NCBI RefSeq assembly: GCF_002813425.1
Contig: NZ_PHUL01000001.1
Span: 186,001-250,000 of the forward strand
Length of the DNA: 64,000 nt
From: Cellulophaga sp. RHA19
GTDB taxonomy: Bacteria; Bacteroidota; Bacteroidia; Flavobacteriales; Flavobacteriaceae
Direction: 5' to 3'
The notes under the pieces are model-generated. The model searched no databases. It worked only from the letters and a program-made list of their open reading frames with translations, and was not told where the DNA came from. Both the position numbers and the translations under genes were made by a program. This document shows positions 1-8,409 of the stretch, piece by piece. Numbering within the stretch: the first letter of the stretch is position 1; every line of letters starts with the position of its first letter.

Positions 1-937
1 CAATTTTAGGAAGCTCATTTGTTTTAACAAGCATATCTCCTCTTGTAATGTTAATATCATCTTCTAAAGTGATATTAACAGAACTACCTGCTGGCGCCTC
101 ATTATAAGTCTTATCAAAAAAGAATATCTCTTTTATTTTAGACTGAGTTAAAGAAGGTAAAACAGTTACAGCATCTCCTACTTTTAAGCTTCCACCTGTA
201 ATTTTACCTGCATAGCCTCTAAAATCGTGAAACTCATCTGTTTTTGGCCTGATTACGGTTTGCACAGGAAAACGTACTTTACCAGCATCATATACATCTT
301 GCGCCTCTAATTCTTCTAAATGCCCTAAAATTGTATCACCATTGTACCAAGACATTGCATCTGTTTTGTCTACAATATTATCCCCTTTAAGTGCGCTTAC
401 AGGTATGTAACTTACAATTTGTTCTTCATAAGTACTTTTTGCATTTAAGGCTTCAAAATCTTTTTTGATATTATTAAATACCTCTTCAGAATAGTCTACC
501 AAATCCATTTTATTAACAGCAACTATTACGTTTTTAACACGTAATAAATTATTGATAAAAAAGTGTCGGTATGTTTGTTCTATAACTCCTTTTCTGGCAT
601 CTATTAAAATAATAGCCACCTGAGATGTTGATGCACCTGTAACCATATTTCTGGTATACTCTACGTGACCAGGAGTATCTGCAATAATGTAACTCTTTGT
701 TGGTGTTGAAAAATAGATATGAGCAACATCTATAGTAATACCTTGCTCACGTTCTGCAACTAAACCATCTGTAGCTAATGAAAAATCTAGGTAATCATAC
801 CCACGTTGTTCACTGCTCTTTTTTATGGCCTCTAATTTATCTTCAGTAAGCGATTTTGTATCGTAAAGTAGCCTACCAATTAAGGTACTTTTACCATCAT
901 CTACACTACCTGCTGTTGCTATTTTTAGTACGTTCAT
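1..937 (-). CDS. cysN: Sulfate adenylyltransferase subunit 1, CysN (3' end outside window)
   Basis: GTPase subunit of ATP sulfurylase; with CysD it makes adenosine 5'-phosphosulfate (APS) from sulfate and ATP, driven by GTP hydrolysis. The visible 312 residues show a translation-factor-type G domain: P-loop around GSVDDGKS (10-17), DTPGH (87-91) and NKMD (142-145), followed by the start of the EF-Tu-like beta-barrel domain. The start MNVLKIATAGSVDDGK fits the family. The gene runs off the left edge, so it is not possible to tell whether it is plain CysN or a CysNC fusion carrying APS kinase; this matters because no separate cysC is seen and the neighbouring CysH looks like a PAPS-type enzyme. 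It lies 112 bases downstream of cysD on the same strand, presumably in the same operon. Confidence 0.95.
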   Translation of the reverse strand, partial: MNVLKIATAGSVDDGKSTLIGRLLYDTKSLTEDKLEAIKKSSEQRGYDYLDFSLATDGLVAEREQGITIDVAHIYFSTPTKSYIIADTPGHVEYTRNMVTGASTSQVAIILIDARKGVIEQTYRHFFINNLLRVKNVIVAVNKMDLVDYSEEVFNNIKKDFEALNAKSTYEEQIVSYIPVSALKGDNIVDKTDAMSWYNGDTILGHLEELEAQDVYDAGKVRFPVQTVIRPKTDEFHDFRGYAGKITGGSLKVGDAVTVLPSLTQSKIKEIFFFDKTYNEAPAGSSVNITLEDDINITRGDMLVKTNELPKI

Positions 938-1049
938 TTTATGTGTATTAAGTATAAAGTAGCAAGTACAAAGACTTTGTTACTCTTACTTTTTATATTT
1001 TAAACTTCTTTTTTAACTTATATACTTTAGACTAAGTACGCTGTACTTT

Positions 1050-1997
1050 TTAAAAGTATCCTTGTTGTTTTCTTTTTTCCATAGCAGCCTCGGAGCGCTT
1101 GTCATCTATACGTGCACCACGTTCAGATATTTTAGAATCTCTAATTTCTTCTACTACTTTATCTATAGAATCTGCTTTAGATAAAACTGCTGCCGTACAA
1201 GACATATCACCAACGGTTCTAAATCTTACCCAACGTTCCTCTACTACCTCATCTTCAGCTCTAAAAACAACATCATCTTCTGCAGACCAGATTAAACCAT
1301 CTCTTAAAAAGATGTTTCTTTTGTGTGCAAAATAAATAGATGGAATTTCAATTTGTTCTTTTTGAATATAGCTCCACACATCTAACTCTGTCCAGTTACT
1401 AATAGGAAAAACACGTACATTTTGTCCTATTTCTATAGTACCGTTTAACATATCAAACAATTCTGGTCTCTGGTTCTTTTCATCCCATTGTCCAAAATCA
1501 TCACGAACAGAAAAAATACGTTCTTTTGCTCTGGCTTTTTCCTCATCTCTACGAGCACCACCAATACAAGCATCAAACTTAAATTCTTCAATAGCATCTA
1601 AAAGCGTGGTTGTTTGCAACATATTTCTACTTGCATACTTACCTGTTTCTTCTACTACTTTTCCTTGATCTATAGAATCTTGTACATTTCTAACAATAAG
1701 CTCTACGCCTAATTCCTTAGCCAATTTATCTCTAAATTCTATAGTCTCTGGGAAGTTGTGTCCTGTATCTATATGCATTAATGGAAAAGGAATTTTTGCT
1801 GGCCAAAATGCTTTTTGCGCCAAACGTACAAGTGTAATACTGTCTTTTCCTCCAGAAAATAACAAAACTGGCTTTTCAAACTGAGCTACTACTTCTCTAA
1901 AAATGTATATAGCTTCGTTTTCTAAAGCATTACCTAACCCTTGTAATGAAGTGCTAGTTGTTGTTTGTGATTTTATATCGTTTATCAATGTTTCCAA
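1050..1997 (-). CDS. cysD: Sulfate adenylyltransferase subunit 2, CysD
   Basis: Catalytic subunit of ATP sulfurylase, partner of CysN. The 315-residue protein has the PP-loop nucleotide-binding motif SGGKDS at 48-53 and the conserved HIDTGHNFPE, GGARRDEEKARAKER and VFPISNWTELDVW segments of the CysD family. It is about 15 residues longer than typical because of a Ser/Thr-rich N-terminal tail (TTTSTS). It follows cysH by 44 bases and precedes cysN, so it is the third gene of the DUF2061-cysH-cysD-cysN operon. Cytoplasmic. Function is very secure. Confidence 0.96.
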   Translation of the reverse strand: METLINDIKSQTTTSTSLQGLGNALENEAIYIFREVVAQFEKPVLLFSGGKDSITLVRLAQKAFWPAKIPFPLMHIDTGHNFPETIEFRDKLAKELGVELIVRNVQDSIDQGKVVEETGKYASRNMLQTTTLLDAIEEFKFDACIGGARRDEEKARAKERIFSVRDDFGQWDEKNQRPELFDMLNGTIEIGQNVRVFPISNWTELDVWSYIQKEQIEIPSIYFAHKRNIFLRDGLIWSAEDDVVFRAEDEVVEERWVRFRTVGDMSCTAAVLSKADSIDKVVEEIRDSKISERGARIDDKRSEAAMEKRKQQGYF

Positions 1998-2041
1998 AAT
2001 ATTGGTGTTTTATTTTATATCTTTTTAAATCCTATTTTATC

Positions 2042-2665
2042 CTAAGTGTGCAAACCACACTCTCTATTTTCTAATACCTTAGTAGGATCAAAATATTTAT
2101 GTTCATTTGGTAAATTACGTTCTGCTAAGTATGCATCTAATTGCGCATCTGACCAGTGGTAAAACGGACTAACTTTTAAAACTCCGTCTTTGCTTAAGCT
2201 TAAAATCCCTAAAGAATCTCTAAGTGCAGTTTGTCCTTTTCTTAGGTTAGTAAACCATACATCTGGCTTGTGTTCTGCCATAGCTCTTTTAAAAGGCTCT
2301 AACTTAACTTGCTCTGTAAACTCTTTATGCTTTGGATCGTCTATAGATGGTATACCCATTATAGCATCTCTGTGAGCACTAGTTTGTAAAGGCACATATA
2401 GTTTTACGTTTAAATCTAATGTAGAAATTAACTCTTCTGCGTGCTTATATGTATTTGGCGTATTGTAACCAGTATCACACCAAACAACAGGAATATCTTT
2501 TTTAATTGCTGTAACTGCATTTAGTATAGCAACCTCATACGGTCTAAAATTAGTTGTAACTACAGCATTTCTTGCATATTCTACAGCCCAAGAAATAATT
2601 TCTTCTGGCGGAATACCTCTAAACTGAGCATTTAAATTTTTTATTATATCTTCTGTAAAACCCAT
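2042..2665 (-). CDS. cysH: Phosphoadenosine phosphosulfate (PAPS) reductase-type CysH
   Basis: Reduces (P)APS to sulfite with thioredoxin or glutaredoxin. The catalytic cysteine is C203 in the C-terminal ECGLHT motif. The paired-cysteine motifs that hold the [4Fe-4S] cluster in APS reductases are missing (the equivalent region reads TNLRKGQTALRDS), so the sequence predicts a PAPS-dependent enzyme, which in turn requires an APS kinase not seen in this window. At 207 residues it is a little short for the family (about 230-245). The N-terminal PP-loop region is degenerate (VVTTNFRPYEVAIL), as usual for CysH. It starts 20 bases after the DUF2061 gene and is followed by cysD. Confidence 0.9.
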   Translation of the reverse strand: MGFTEDIIKNLNAQFRGIPPEEIISWAVEYARNAVVTTNFRPYEVAILNAVTAIKKDIPVVWCDTGYNTPNTYKHAEELISTLDLNVKLYVPLQTSAHRDAIMGIPSIDDPKHKEFTEQVKLEPFKRAMAEHKPDVWFTNLRKGQTALRDSLGILSLSKDGVLKVSPFYHWSDAQLDAYLAERNLPNEHKYFDPTKVLENRECGLHT

Positions 2666-2685
2666 TTTGCTATACTTATACGTTA

Positions 2686-2949
2686 TTATTTACCCCACTT
2701 AATTGAATTCCAAACACGTTCGTGAAAAAAATACAATACCATTTTTGTAACTAATTCTATTAAACCAATAGAGAAAGCTAATTTTAATGTTCCTGTAACA
2801 AACCAAGAAATTAAAACCGTGTCTATTGTACCAACTACTCTCCAGCTAATAGACTTAACTATACTCCTTTTTGGACTCTCTGACTGTTTGTCTGACTTGT
2901 AACTTCCTTTAGAAGTTTCTTTATTTAAAATCAATTGATCAGCAATCAT
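2686..2949 (-). CDS. DUF2061 family membrane protein
   Basis: Small protein of 87 residues with two predicted membrane segments (about 38-55 and 58-76) and the DUF2061 signature (SxxKSxSWRxxGTxDT, here SIVKSISWRVVGTIDT). Members of this family are often next to cysteine/sulfate assimilation genes in Bacteroidota, but no activity is established. It is the first gene of the cys operon: a clear -7 promoter element lies 41 bases upstream and cysH begins 20 bases after its stop. By context it may act in sulfate or sulfite handling at the membrane; that is inference only. Confidence 0.85.
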   Translation of the reverse strand: MIADQLILNKETSKGSYKSDKQSESPKRSIVKSISWRVVGTIDTVLISWFVTGTLKLAFSIGLIELVTKMVLYFFHERVWNSIKWGK

Positions 2950-2966
2950 TTTGTTAATTTTTATTA

Positions 2967-2984
2967 CCCTATTTAATTAGTAGG
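2967..2984. promoter_or_regulatory. Candidate operator between cys promoter and first gene
   Basis: The stretch CCCTATTTAATTAGTAGG contains inverted CCTA/TAGG arms separated by nine A/T-rich bases and lies just downstream of the -7 element of the cys operon, where a bound repressor would block RNA polymerase. The adjacent Rrf2-family gene is the obvious candidate ligand. The match is short and unproven. Confidence 0.3.
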
Positions 2985-2989
2985 AATTA

Positions 2990-2997
2990 CAAATGTA
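2990..2997 (-). promoter_or_regulatory. -7 element of the DUF2061-cysH-cysD-cysN promoter
   Basis: On the minus strand the sequence reads TACATTTG, an exact match to the Bacteroidota -7 consensus TA-N2-TTTG. Between it and the DUF2061 start lies an imperfect palindrome (CCTA-N9-TAGG), see separate entry. Confidence 0.6.
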
Positions 2998-3166
2998 AAA
3001 CTTTATATGACATAAGTTGTTAAAAAACGCATAAATCCTATGGTTTTAGTAGATTAATAAAAAATAAGAAGTTTTATTGATGAATCTGAAGTATCTGTAA
3101 GAGAACACAATAGAATAATTGTATCAAAAACAGTATTTACAAATTTAAAAAATGAAAATAGAAGCT

Positions 3167-3574
3167 TTAGATTAAGTCGTTAAGTGTTGTATTCCTATAT
3201 ATTTCTAGTGCACTGTCTCTTACCTTAAGCATTAATTTATGAACAGAACAAGTACCTTCATCTGGGCAGTCATCACACTTTTCATAAAAATTTAAACTAA
3301 CACAGGGTACCATTGCAATAGGACCTTCTAAAACTCTAATAACATCTGTCATTAAAATTTCTGCTGGTTCTTTTATAAGATAGTAACCACCACCTTTACC
3401 TTTTTTAGATGACAAAACACCAGTTCTACGCAACATTAATAGTATACTCTCTAAAAATTTCTGAGAAATATTATTCTGTTGTGCAATTTCTCCAATAGGA
3501 ACAGGATTCCTATCTTCTTTTTGAGCTAAATAAGTTAAGGCTTTTAGCCCGTATTTGGTTTTTTTGGATAGCAT
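3167..3574 (-). CDS. Rrf2-family transcriptional regulator
   Basis: Winged-helix DNA-binding protein of the Rrf2/IscR/CymR family, 135 residues from the start chosen here (MLSKKTKYGLKALTYLAQ, the normal N-terminus of the family). The helix-turn-helix covers residues 1-60 (IGEIAQQNNISQKFLESILLMLR) and is followed by the GGGYYL wing. The C-terminal part has four cysteines (CVSLNFYEKCDDCPDEGTC) in the position where IscR and RsrR hold an Fe-S cluster, so cluster sensing is possible. An upstream in-frame ATG at 3622 would add 16 residues but would place the promoter inside the gene; a perfect -7 element ends only four bases before the chosen ATG. Located between the cys operon and methionine genes, it is a likely cysteine/sulfur regulator (inference). 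Confidence 0.9.
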   Translation of the reverse strand: MLSKKTKYGLKALTYLAQKEDRNPVPIGEIAQQNNISQKFLESILLMLRRTGVLSSKKGKGGGYYLIKEPAEILMTDVIRVLEGPIAMVPCVSLNFYEKCDDCPDEGTCSVHKLMLKVRDSALEIYRNTTLNDLI

Positions 3575-3578
3575 AGTA

Positions 3579-3586
3579 CAAAGATA
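3579..3586 (-). promoter_or_regulatory. -7 element of the Rrf2 gene, predicting a near-leaderless mRNA
   Basis: Minus strand TATCTTTG, exact TA-N2-TTTG match. Its last base is four bases from the ATG, so transcription should begin at or beside the start codon. Confidence 0.55.
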
Positions 3587-3684
3587 GGCAAAATTGGGAT
3601 TTAAAAAAGTGCTGTTAAACACTGCAACTAATTTTAAATTAACCTTTTAATTAAATGCCTAAATATATACTTTATTGCTATAAA

Positions 3685-4848
3685 TTATCCCAATGCTTGC
3701 TTTATATCTGCAATAATATCATCTATATGTTCTAAACCTACAGAAACTCTAACCGTACCATCTGTAATACCTACAGCTACCCTATCTTCTGCTGCCAGTT
3801 TGCTATGCGTTGTAGATGCTGGGTGAGTTACAATACTCCTAGAATCTCCTAGATTTGCAGAAAGCGATAACAACTTTATAGCATTAAAAAATTCTTGTCC
3901 TGCTTGCAAACCTCCTTTTACTTCAAAAGCAACAATACAACCACCTGCTTTCATCTGTTTTATAGCTACTTTATATTGCGGGTGCGATTTTAAAAAAGGG
4001 TATTTAACCCAGTTTACTTTTGGGTGAGCCTCTAAAAACTCTGCTAACTTTAAAGCATTTTCAGAATGCCTATCTACTCTAATTGCTAATGTCTCTAGAC
4101 TTTTAGACAATACCCACGCATTAAAAGGAGACAATGCTGGCCCAGATATTCTAGAAAAACGATACACTTTATCTATTAGATCTGCACTACCAACCGTAAT
4201 ACCTGCTAGTACACGACCTTGACCATCAATTAATTTTGTGCCAGAATGTATTACCAAATCTGCACCAAATTTTATAGGTTGTTGTAAATAAGGAGATGCA
4301 AAACAATTGTCTATAATTAAAATAAGATTGTGTTTTTTAGCAATAGCTCCTAGTACTTCTAAATCTAAAATATCTACAGCCGGATTGGTAGGTGACTCTG
4401 CATATAAAATTTTAGTTTTTGGGGTGATTAAAGCCTCTATACTCTCTAAGTTGTGAGCATCAAAGTAACTTGTAGTCACGTTCCATTTGGGGAAAAAGTT
4501 AACAAATAAACTATGCGTAGAGCCAAATATACTTTTAGATGAAATAATATGATCTCCACTTTCTACCAAAGCAGCAAAAGTCGAAAATACAGCAGCCATA
4601 CCAGAAGCAAAAGCAAAGCCAGTCTCTGCTCCTTCCATTTTGCATATTTTTTCTATAAATTCTGATGTATTAGGATTAGAATATCTAGAGTAAATGTTTC
4701 TATCCTTTTCCTCTGCAAAAGACGCACGCATATCTTCTGCATCCTCAAAAACATAACTAGATGTTAAATATAAAGGTGCCGAATGCTCTAAAAATTGTGA
4801 GCGTTCTATTTGTGTGCGTATTGCGTTGGTTTCAAATTTATTATCCAT
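3685..4848 (-). CDS. Trans-sulfuration family PLP enzyme (O-succinyl/O-acetylhomoserine sulfhydrylase or cystathionine gamma-synthase-like)
   Basis: PLP-dependent enzyme of the Cys/Met metabolism family, 387 residues, full length. PLP-binding lysine K205 lies in HSGTKLIDGQG; the substrate/cofactor segment SRYSNPN is at 54-60 and ESPTNP at 151-156. The family shares one fold for MetZ (O-succinylhomoserine sulfhydrylase), MetB and MetC, and sequence reading alone does not separate them; closest in feel to the MetZ type. The neighbouring acyltransferase domain makes an acylated homoserine, so this enzyme plausibly uses it with sulfide or cysteine. It sits 107 bases downstream of the trifunctional fusion gene on the same strand. 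Confidence 0.85.
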   Translation of the reverse strand: MDNKFETNAIRTQIERSQFLEHSAPLYLTSSYVFEDAEDMRASFAEEKDRNIYSRYSNPNTSEFIEKICKMEGAETGFAFASGMAAVFSTFAALVESGDHIISSKSIFGSTHSLFVNFFPKWNVTTSYFDAHNLESIEALITPKTKILYAESPTNPAVDILDLEVLGAIAKKHNLILIIDNCFASPYLQQPIKFGADLVIHSGTKLIDGQGRVLAGITVGSADLIDKVYRFSRISGPALSPFNAWVLSKSLETLAIRVDRHSENALKLAEFLEAHPKVNWVKYPFLKSHPQYKVAIKQMKAGGCIVAFEVKGGLQAGQEFFNAIKLLSLSANLGDSRSIVTHPASTTHSKLAAEDRVAVGITDGTVRVSVGLEHIDDIIADIKQALG

Positions 4849-4955
4849 AGTATTCTTTTTGTTAGTGACTACCTACTTTTAGTCATTAGCGCTATATTCT
4901 ATTTTCTTTACTCTATTCTCCTGACTATTGTCCCTTACTTATCTCTAAACAAAAG

Positions 4956-7900
4956 CTATCCTTTTTCTGCAATTCTTAAAATATCTCCAAATACACCTCT
5001 TGCAGTTACGGCTGCACCAGCACCTGCTCCTTGTATTACTAATGGATTTTCCCCATAAGACTCGGTATAAATTTCTATGATAGAATCTGAACCTTTTACT
5101 TGTCCCAATGCACTTTCTTTTGGCACAGAAACTAGCTTCACATCTAAAATTCCTTTTTCCTCCTGAAGATTACCGTGCAAATCGCCAACATAACGTAAAA
5201 CGTGATTTGGTTTTTGGTCTGCTTTAATTTTGTCAAATTCGGTATCTAAAGCATCAGACTGACTCAAAAATTCTGATTTACTACCTTCTCTTAATGCTTC
5301 TGGAATTAAATTTTGAATATTAATATCTGAAAACTCATTACTTAACTCTAACTCACGTGCTAAAATCAATAATTTTCTACCAACATCATTACCACATAAA
5401 TCTTCACGCGGATCTGGCTCTGTGTATCCATTTTCCATAGCCTCATTTAAAATAGTAGAAAAAGGTACATTTGCTTCAGAATACGTATTAAAAATATAAC
5501 TTAAAGATCCGGAGAACACCCCTTTAATTCTGGTAATATTTTCACCAGACAAATGCAATAACTTAATAGTATCTATTAAAGGTAAGCCTGCACCAACATT
5601 AGTTTCATACAAGTATTGCTTTTGATTTTTAGCTAATATTTCTCTAAGTTTTTTGTAATAATCAAACCCTAACGTATTTGCTATTTTGTTAGAAGAAACC
5701 AAGTCAAATCCGTTTTCTACTAAATCTACATAATTGGCTACAAAAGCTTCATTTGCTGTATTATCTATAGCAATTAAGTTTTCTAAATGATGCTTTTCTG
5801 CATACTCAAAAATATCTGCAAGCTCATAGGATTTTCCTTTTTCATCTAACTTAGAAGTCCAATCTTCTCCAATTCCTTTTTTACTTAGTAATACTTTTTT
5901 AGAGTTAGCAACTGCAAAAACATTAAGGTTAACTCCTTTACGTTCTTCTATGGCTTTAGCAGATTTTAATAATTGCTCTATTAATGTACCACCAACAGTT
6001 CCGTGACCAAAAATGGCTATGTTTACTTTTTTAGCAACACCAAATATTTGTCCGTGCATTACATTTAAAGCCTTGTGTAAGCTAGATTTTTTAACTACCA
6101 AACTCACGTTTTTACCAGACACCGTATTATTAAACAACAATGGCACAATTTGGTTTTTTATTAATGCATTGTATGGTTTATGAAACGTACTTAAATCCTG
6201 ACCTACAATAGATATTACAGACACATCATTTTGTACAGTTATTAGGTTGATGTCTTTAGAGTAAAAATCTGAAGCAAACTCACGCTCTAAAACCTGCTTT
6301 GCTTTTTCTGCACTTTCTGCATCTACCACCAAACCAATACCACGTTCTGATGAACCTTGGGAAATAATACTAACACTAATTTTTTCATCACCAAGAGTTT
6401 TAAATATACGCGCATCTATACCTGCTTTACCTAACAAACCACGGCCTTCTAAATTAATTAGCGCCACATTTTCTATAACAGAAAGTGATTTTATACCTTC
6501 TTTGGTTGTTTTTGCACTAATTAAAGTACCTTCATTATCACCGTTAAATGTATTTAAAATACGTAGTGGAATATTTTTTTCTAGCAACGGAATAATTGTT
6601 TTTGCGTGCAAAATAGTCGCCCCAAAATTTGCCAGTTCATTAGCCTCAGAATAGCTTAATTGTTCTATTCTTTTGGCATCGGAAACATAATCTGGATTAG
6701 CGGTAAAAATACCATCTACGTGCGTGTAACTTTGTAACTCTACAGCATTTAAAAAGTTTGCAAATAAAGATGCAGAATAGTTACTACCATTTCTACCCAA
6801 GGTTGTGGTTTTACCATCTTCTGTAGACCCAACAAAGCCAGTAATTACAGGCAATACATCACTTGCTATACTAGAAAATAATTGTTGCGTATTTGCTTTA
6901 GAAACCTCTTCTAATACGTTTGCATTACCAAAATTAGCATCTGTTTTTAAAATTTTTCTAGAATCTACAACGGTTGCCTTTACACCCTTTTCACCTAATG
7001 CTTTTACTACATATTGTGCAGAAAGTAACTCTCCGTATGCCAATACTTGATCTTTAATTTTTAAGCTATAATCTCCTAGCAGCGCAACCCCTTCTAAAAT
7101 TTTTAATATCTCTTTGTATTCCGCAGAAAAATCTAACTCTAAACCATTTTGCTGATAACCTTTAAAATCCTCAAAAGTTGAAATATATGCTTCTCCTTCT
7201 GCTGCTAAATCTAATAATTCCTCAAGTGTATCTGTAGAACCTCCACGAGCAGAAACTACTACCGCAATATTTTCTTGTGCCTTGATCTTAGATTCTATTT
7301 TGCCTACCACATTAGAAATACCCTCTCCGTTTCCTAAAGATTTACCTCCAAACTTAATTACTTTTAAATCTTCGGTGCTTTTTTGGTCACTAAAAATTCC
7401 TTTTAATAATTGCTCTAACTGATTAAACTCTATTAAAAAAGCATCATGACCATGTAGTGAGTGTATTTCTCCATAGGTAACATTACTATTAGCTTGTGCT
7501 AGTTGCTTAAACGTATCTTTATTTTCTTTAGCCGTAAAAAACAAATCAGAATCTACACCAATAATATGTATAGAGGTTTTGCTATTTTGTAGGTTGATAA
7601 AAGCCTCGTTACCATCTCTAGTAATATCTATGGTTTTTAACAACTGGTTCATTAATTTATAGGCAGATAACTGAAAACGTTCTTGTAGTTTTTTACCATG
7701 ATGCGTTAACCAACTTTCTACATTAAACAGCTGTTCCTCTGTATTTGTACTACGATTAAAACGTGCTTTAAAAGATTCTGGCGTGCGGTAGCACAACATA
7801 GCGTGCATACGAGCATCATGCACTGGTTGTTTTGAGTTTACCAAAAACTGTTCTTGAATTTGACAATTACCTATTAACCAGTCTGTAGATTTCCAGTCGG

Positions 7901-8339
7901 AAGCCACAGGTATTAAATGTGTTGTTAATTTAGGGTTTAATGCTGCCATTTCCCAAGCAATACCACCACCTAAAGAGCCTCCAATAATTGCGTAAAGCGA
8001 ATTTATTTTTAATTCATCTAAACCTAACAAAAACAAATGAGCAATATCTTTAGCAACAAAATCTTTGTAGTTTTCTATTACAAAACCATCAAAACCATTA
8101 CCAGGGATGTTAAAAGATAGCACTGTATATTTTGTGGTATCTATACATTTGCCCTCGCCAATTAATGTAGACCACCAACCGTCTTCCCCAGACACATTAG
8201 AGTTACCTGTTAAAGCGTGATTTACAAGTACAATTGGAGCTGTGTGCAACTCTGCTCCAAATACTTGGTAAGACAAGTCTATATCTTGTGTTTTACCGCT
8301 AAGCGTTGTATATTTTTTTAGTTTGATATGTTGCAACAT
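4956..8339 (-). CDS. Trifunctional fusion: homoserine O-acetyltransferase (MetX) - aspartokinase - homoserine dehydrogenase (ThrA-like)
   Basis: One uninterrupted reading frame of 1127 residues. Residues 1-315 are a MetX-type alpha/beta hydrolase with nucleophile S122 (GGSLGG), D265 (GVDSDLF) and H298 (HGHDAF), the expected catalytic triad. Residues 325-620 are an aspartokinase (KFGGKS at 329-334, GRNGSN at 515-520) followed by ACT domains to about 760, usually the sites of amino-acid feedback. Residues 772-1127 are homoserine dehydrogenase with the NAD(P) loop GHGTVGG (778-784). ThrA-type kinase/dehydrogenase fusions are common; here the enzyme that acetylates the homoserine product is attached at the N-terminus. 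The protein therefore carries three of the four steps from aspartate to O-acetylhomoserine, lacking only aspartate-semialdehyde dehydrogenase. It lies 70 bases behind the sulfhydrylase gene and is probably under the same SAM-I riboswitch. Confidence 0.93.
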   Translation of the reverse strand: MLQHIKLKKYTTLSGKTQDIDLSYQVFGAELHTAPIVLVNHALTGNSNVSGEDGWWSTLIGEGKCIDTTKYTVLSFNIPGNGFDGFVIENYKDFVAKDIAHLFLLGLDELKINSLYAIIGGSLGGGIAWEMAALNPKLTTHLIPVASDWKSTDWLIGNCQIQEQFLVNSKQPVHDARMHAMLCYRTPESFKARFNRSTNTEEQLFNVESWLTHHGKKLQERFQLSAYKLMNQLLKTIDITRDGNEAFINLQNSKTSIHIIGVDSDLFFTAKENKDTFKQLAQANSNVTYGEIHSLHGHDAFLIEFNQLEQLLKGIFSDQKSTEDLKVIKFGGKSLGNGEGISNVVGKIESKIKAQENIAVVVSARGGSTDTLEELLDLAAEGEAYISTFEDFKGYQQNGLELDFSAEYKEILKILEGVALLGDYSLKIKDQVLAYGELLSAQYVVKALGEKGVKATVVDSRKILKTDANFGNANVLEEVSKANTQQLFSSIASDVLPVITGFVGSTEDGKTTTLGRNGSNYSASLFANFLNAVELQSYTHVDGIFTANPDYVSDAKRIEQLSYSEANELANFGATILHAKTIIPLLEKNIPLRILNTFNGDNEGTLISAKTTKEGIKSLSVIENVALINLEGRGLLGKAGIDARIFKTLGDEKISVSIISQGSSERGIGLVVDAESAEKAKQVLEREFASDFYSKDINLITVQNDVSVISIVGQDLSTFHKPYNALIKNQIVPLLFNNTVSGKNVSLVVKKSSLHKALNVMHGQIFGVAKKVNIAIFGHGTVGGTLIEQLLKSAKAIEERKGVNLNVFAVANSKKVLLSKKGIGEDWTSKLDEKGKSYELADIFEYAEKHHLENLIAIDNTANEAFVANYVDLVENGFDLVSSNKIANTLGFDYYKKLREILAKNQKQYLYETNVGAGLPLIDTIKLLHLSGENITRIKGVFSGSLSYIFNTYSEANVPFSTILNEAMENGYTEPDPREDLCGNDVGRKLLILARELELSNEFSDINIQNLIPEALREGSKSEFLSQSDALDTEFDKIKADQKPNHVLRYVGDLHGNLQEEKGILDVKLVSVPKESALGQVKGSDSIIEIYTESYGENPLVIQGAGAGAAVTARGVFGDILRIAEKG

Positions 8340-8409
8340 AGTAAGCTGTTTTAACCTAGAAAATTACACTAGGTTATTCTTTTAGTTTTAATAAAATTGA
8401 AGAACTATT

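Noticed and set aside
960..1045. Repeated AGTA/GTAC and AAAG/CTTT palindromic words between cysD and cysN
   Set aside because: Short arms and no loop; not enough to call a riboswitch or operator.
3058..3183. Open frame on the plus strand (about 40 codons, DESEVSVREHNRIIVSKTVF) between the cys operon and the Rrf2 gene
   Set aside because: No start codon, begins right after a stop, and overlaps the end of the Rrf2 gene; may be a relic but the evidence is too thin.
4866..4885. Inverted repeat TGACTA/TAGTCA between the fusion gene and the next PLP gene
   Set aside because: Six base pairs, no T-run; likely chance in AT-rich sequence, although it could be a weak site.
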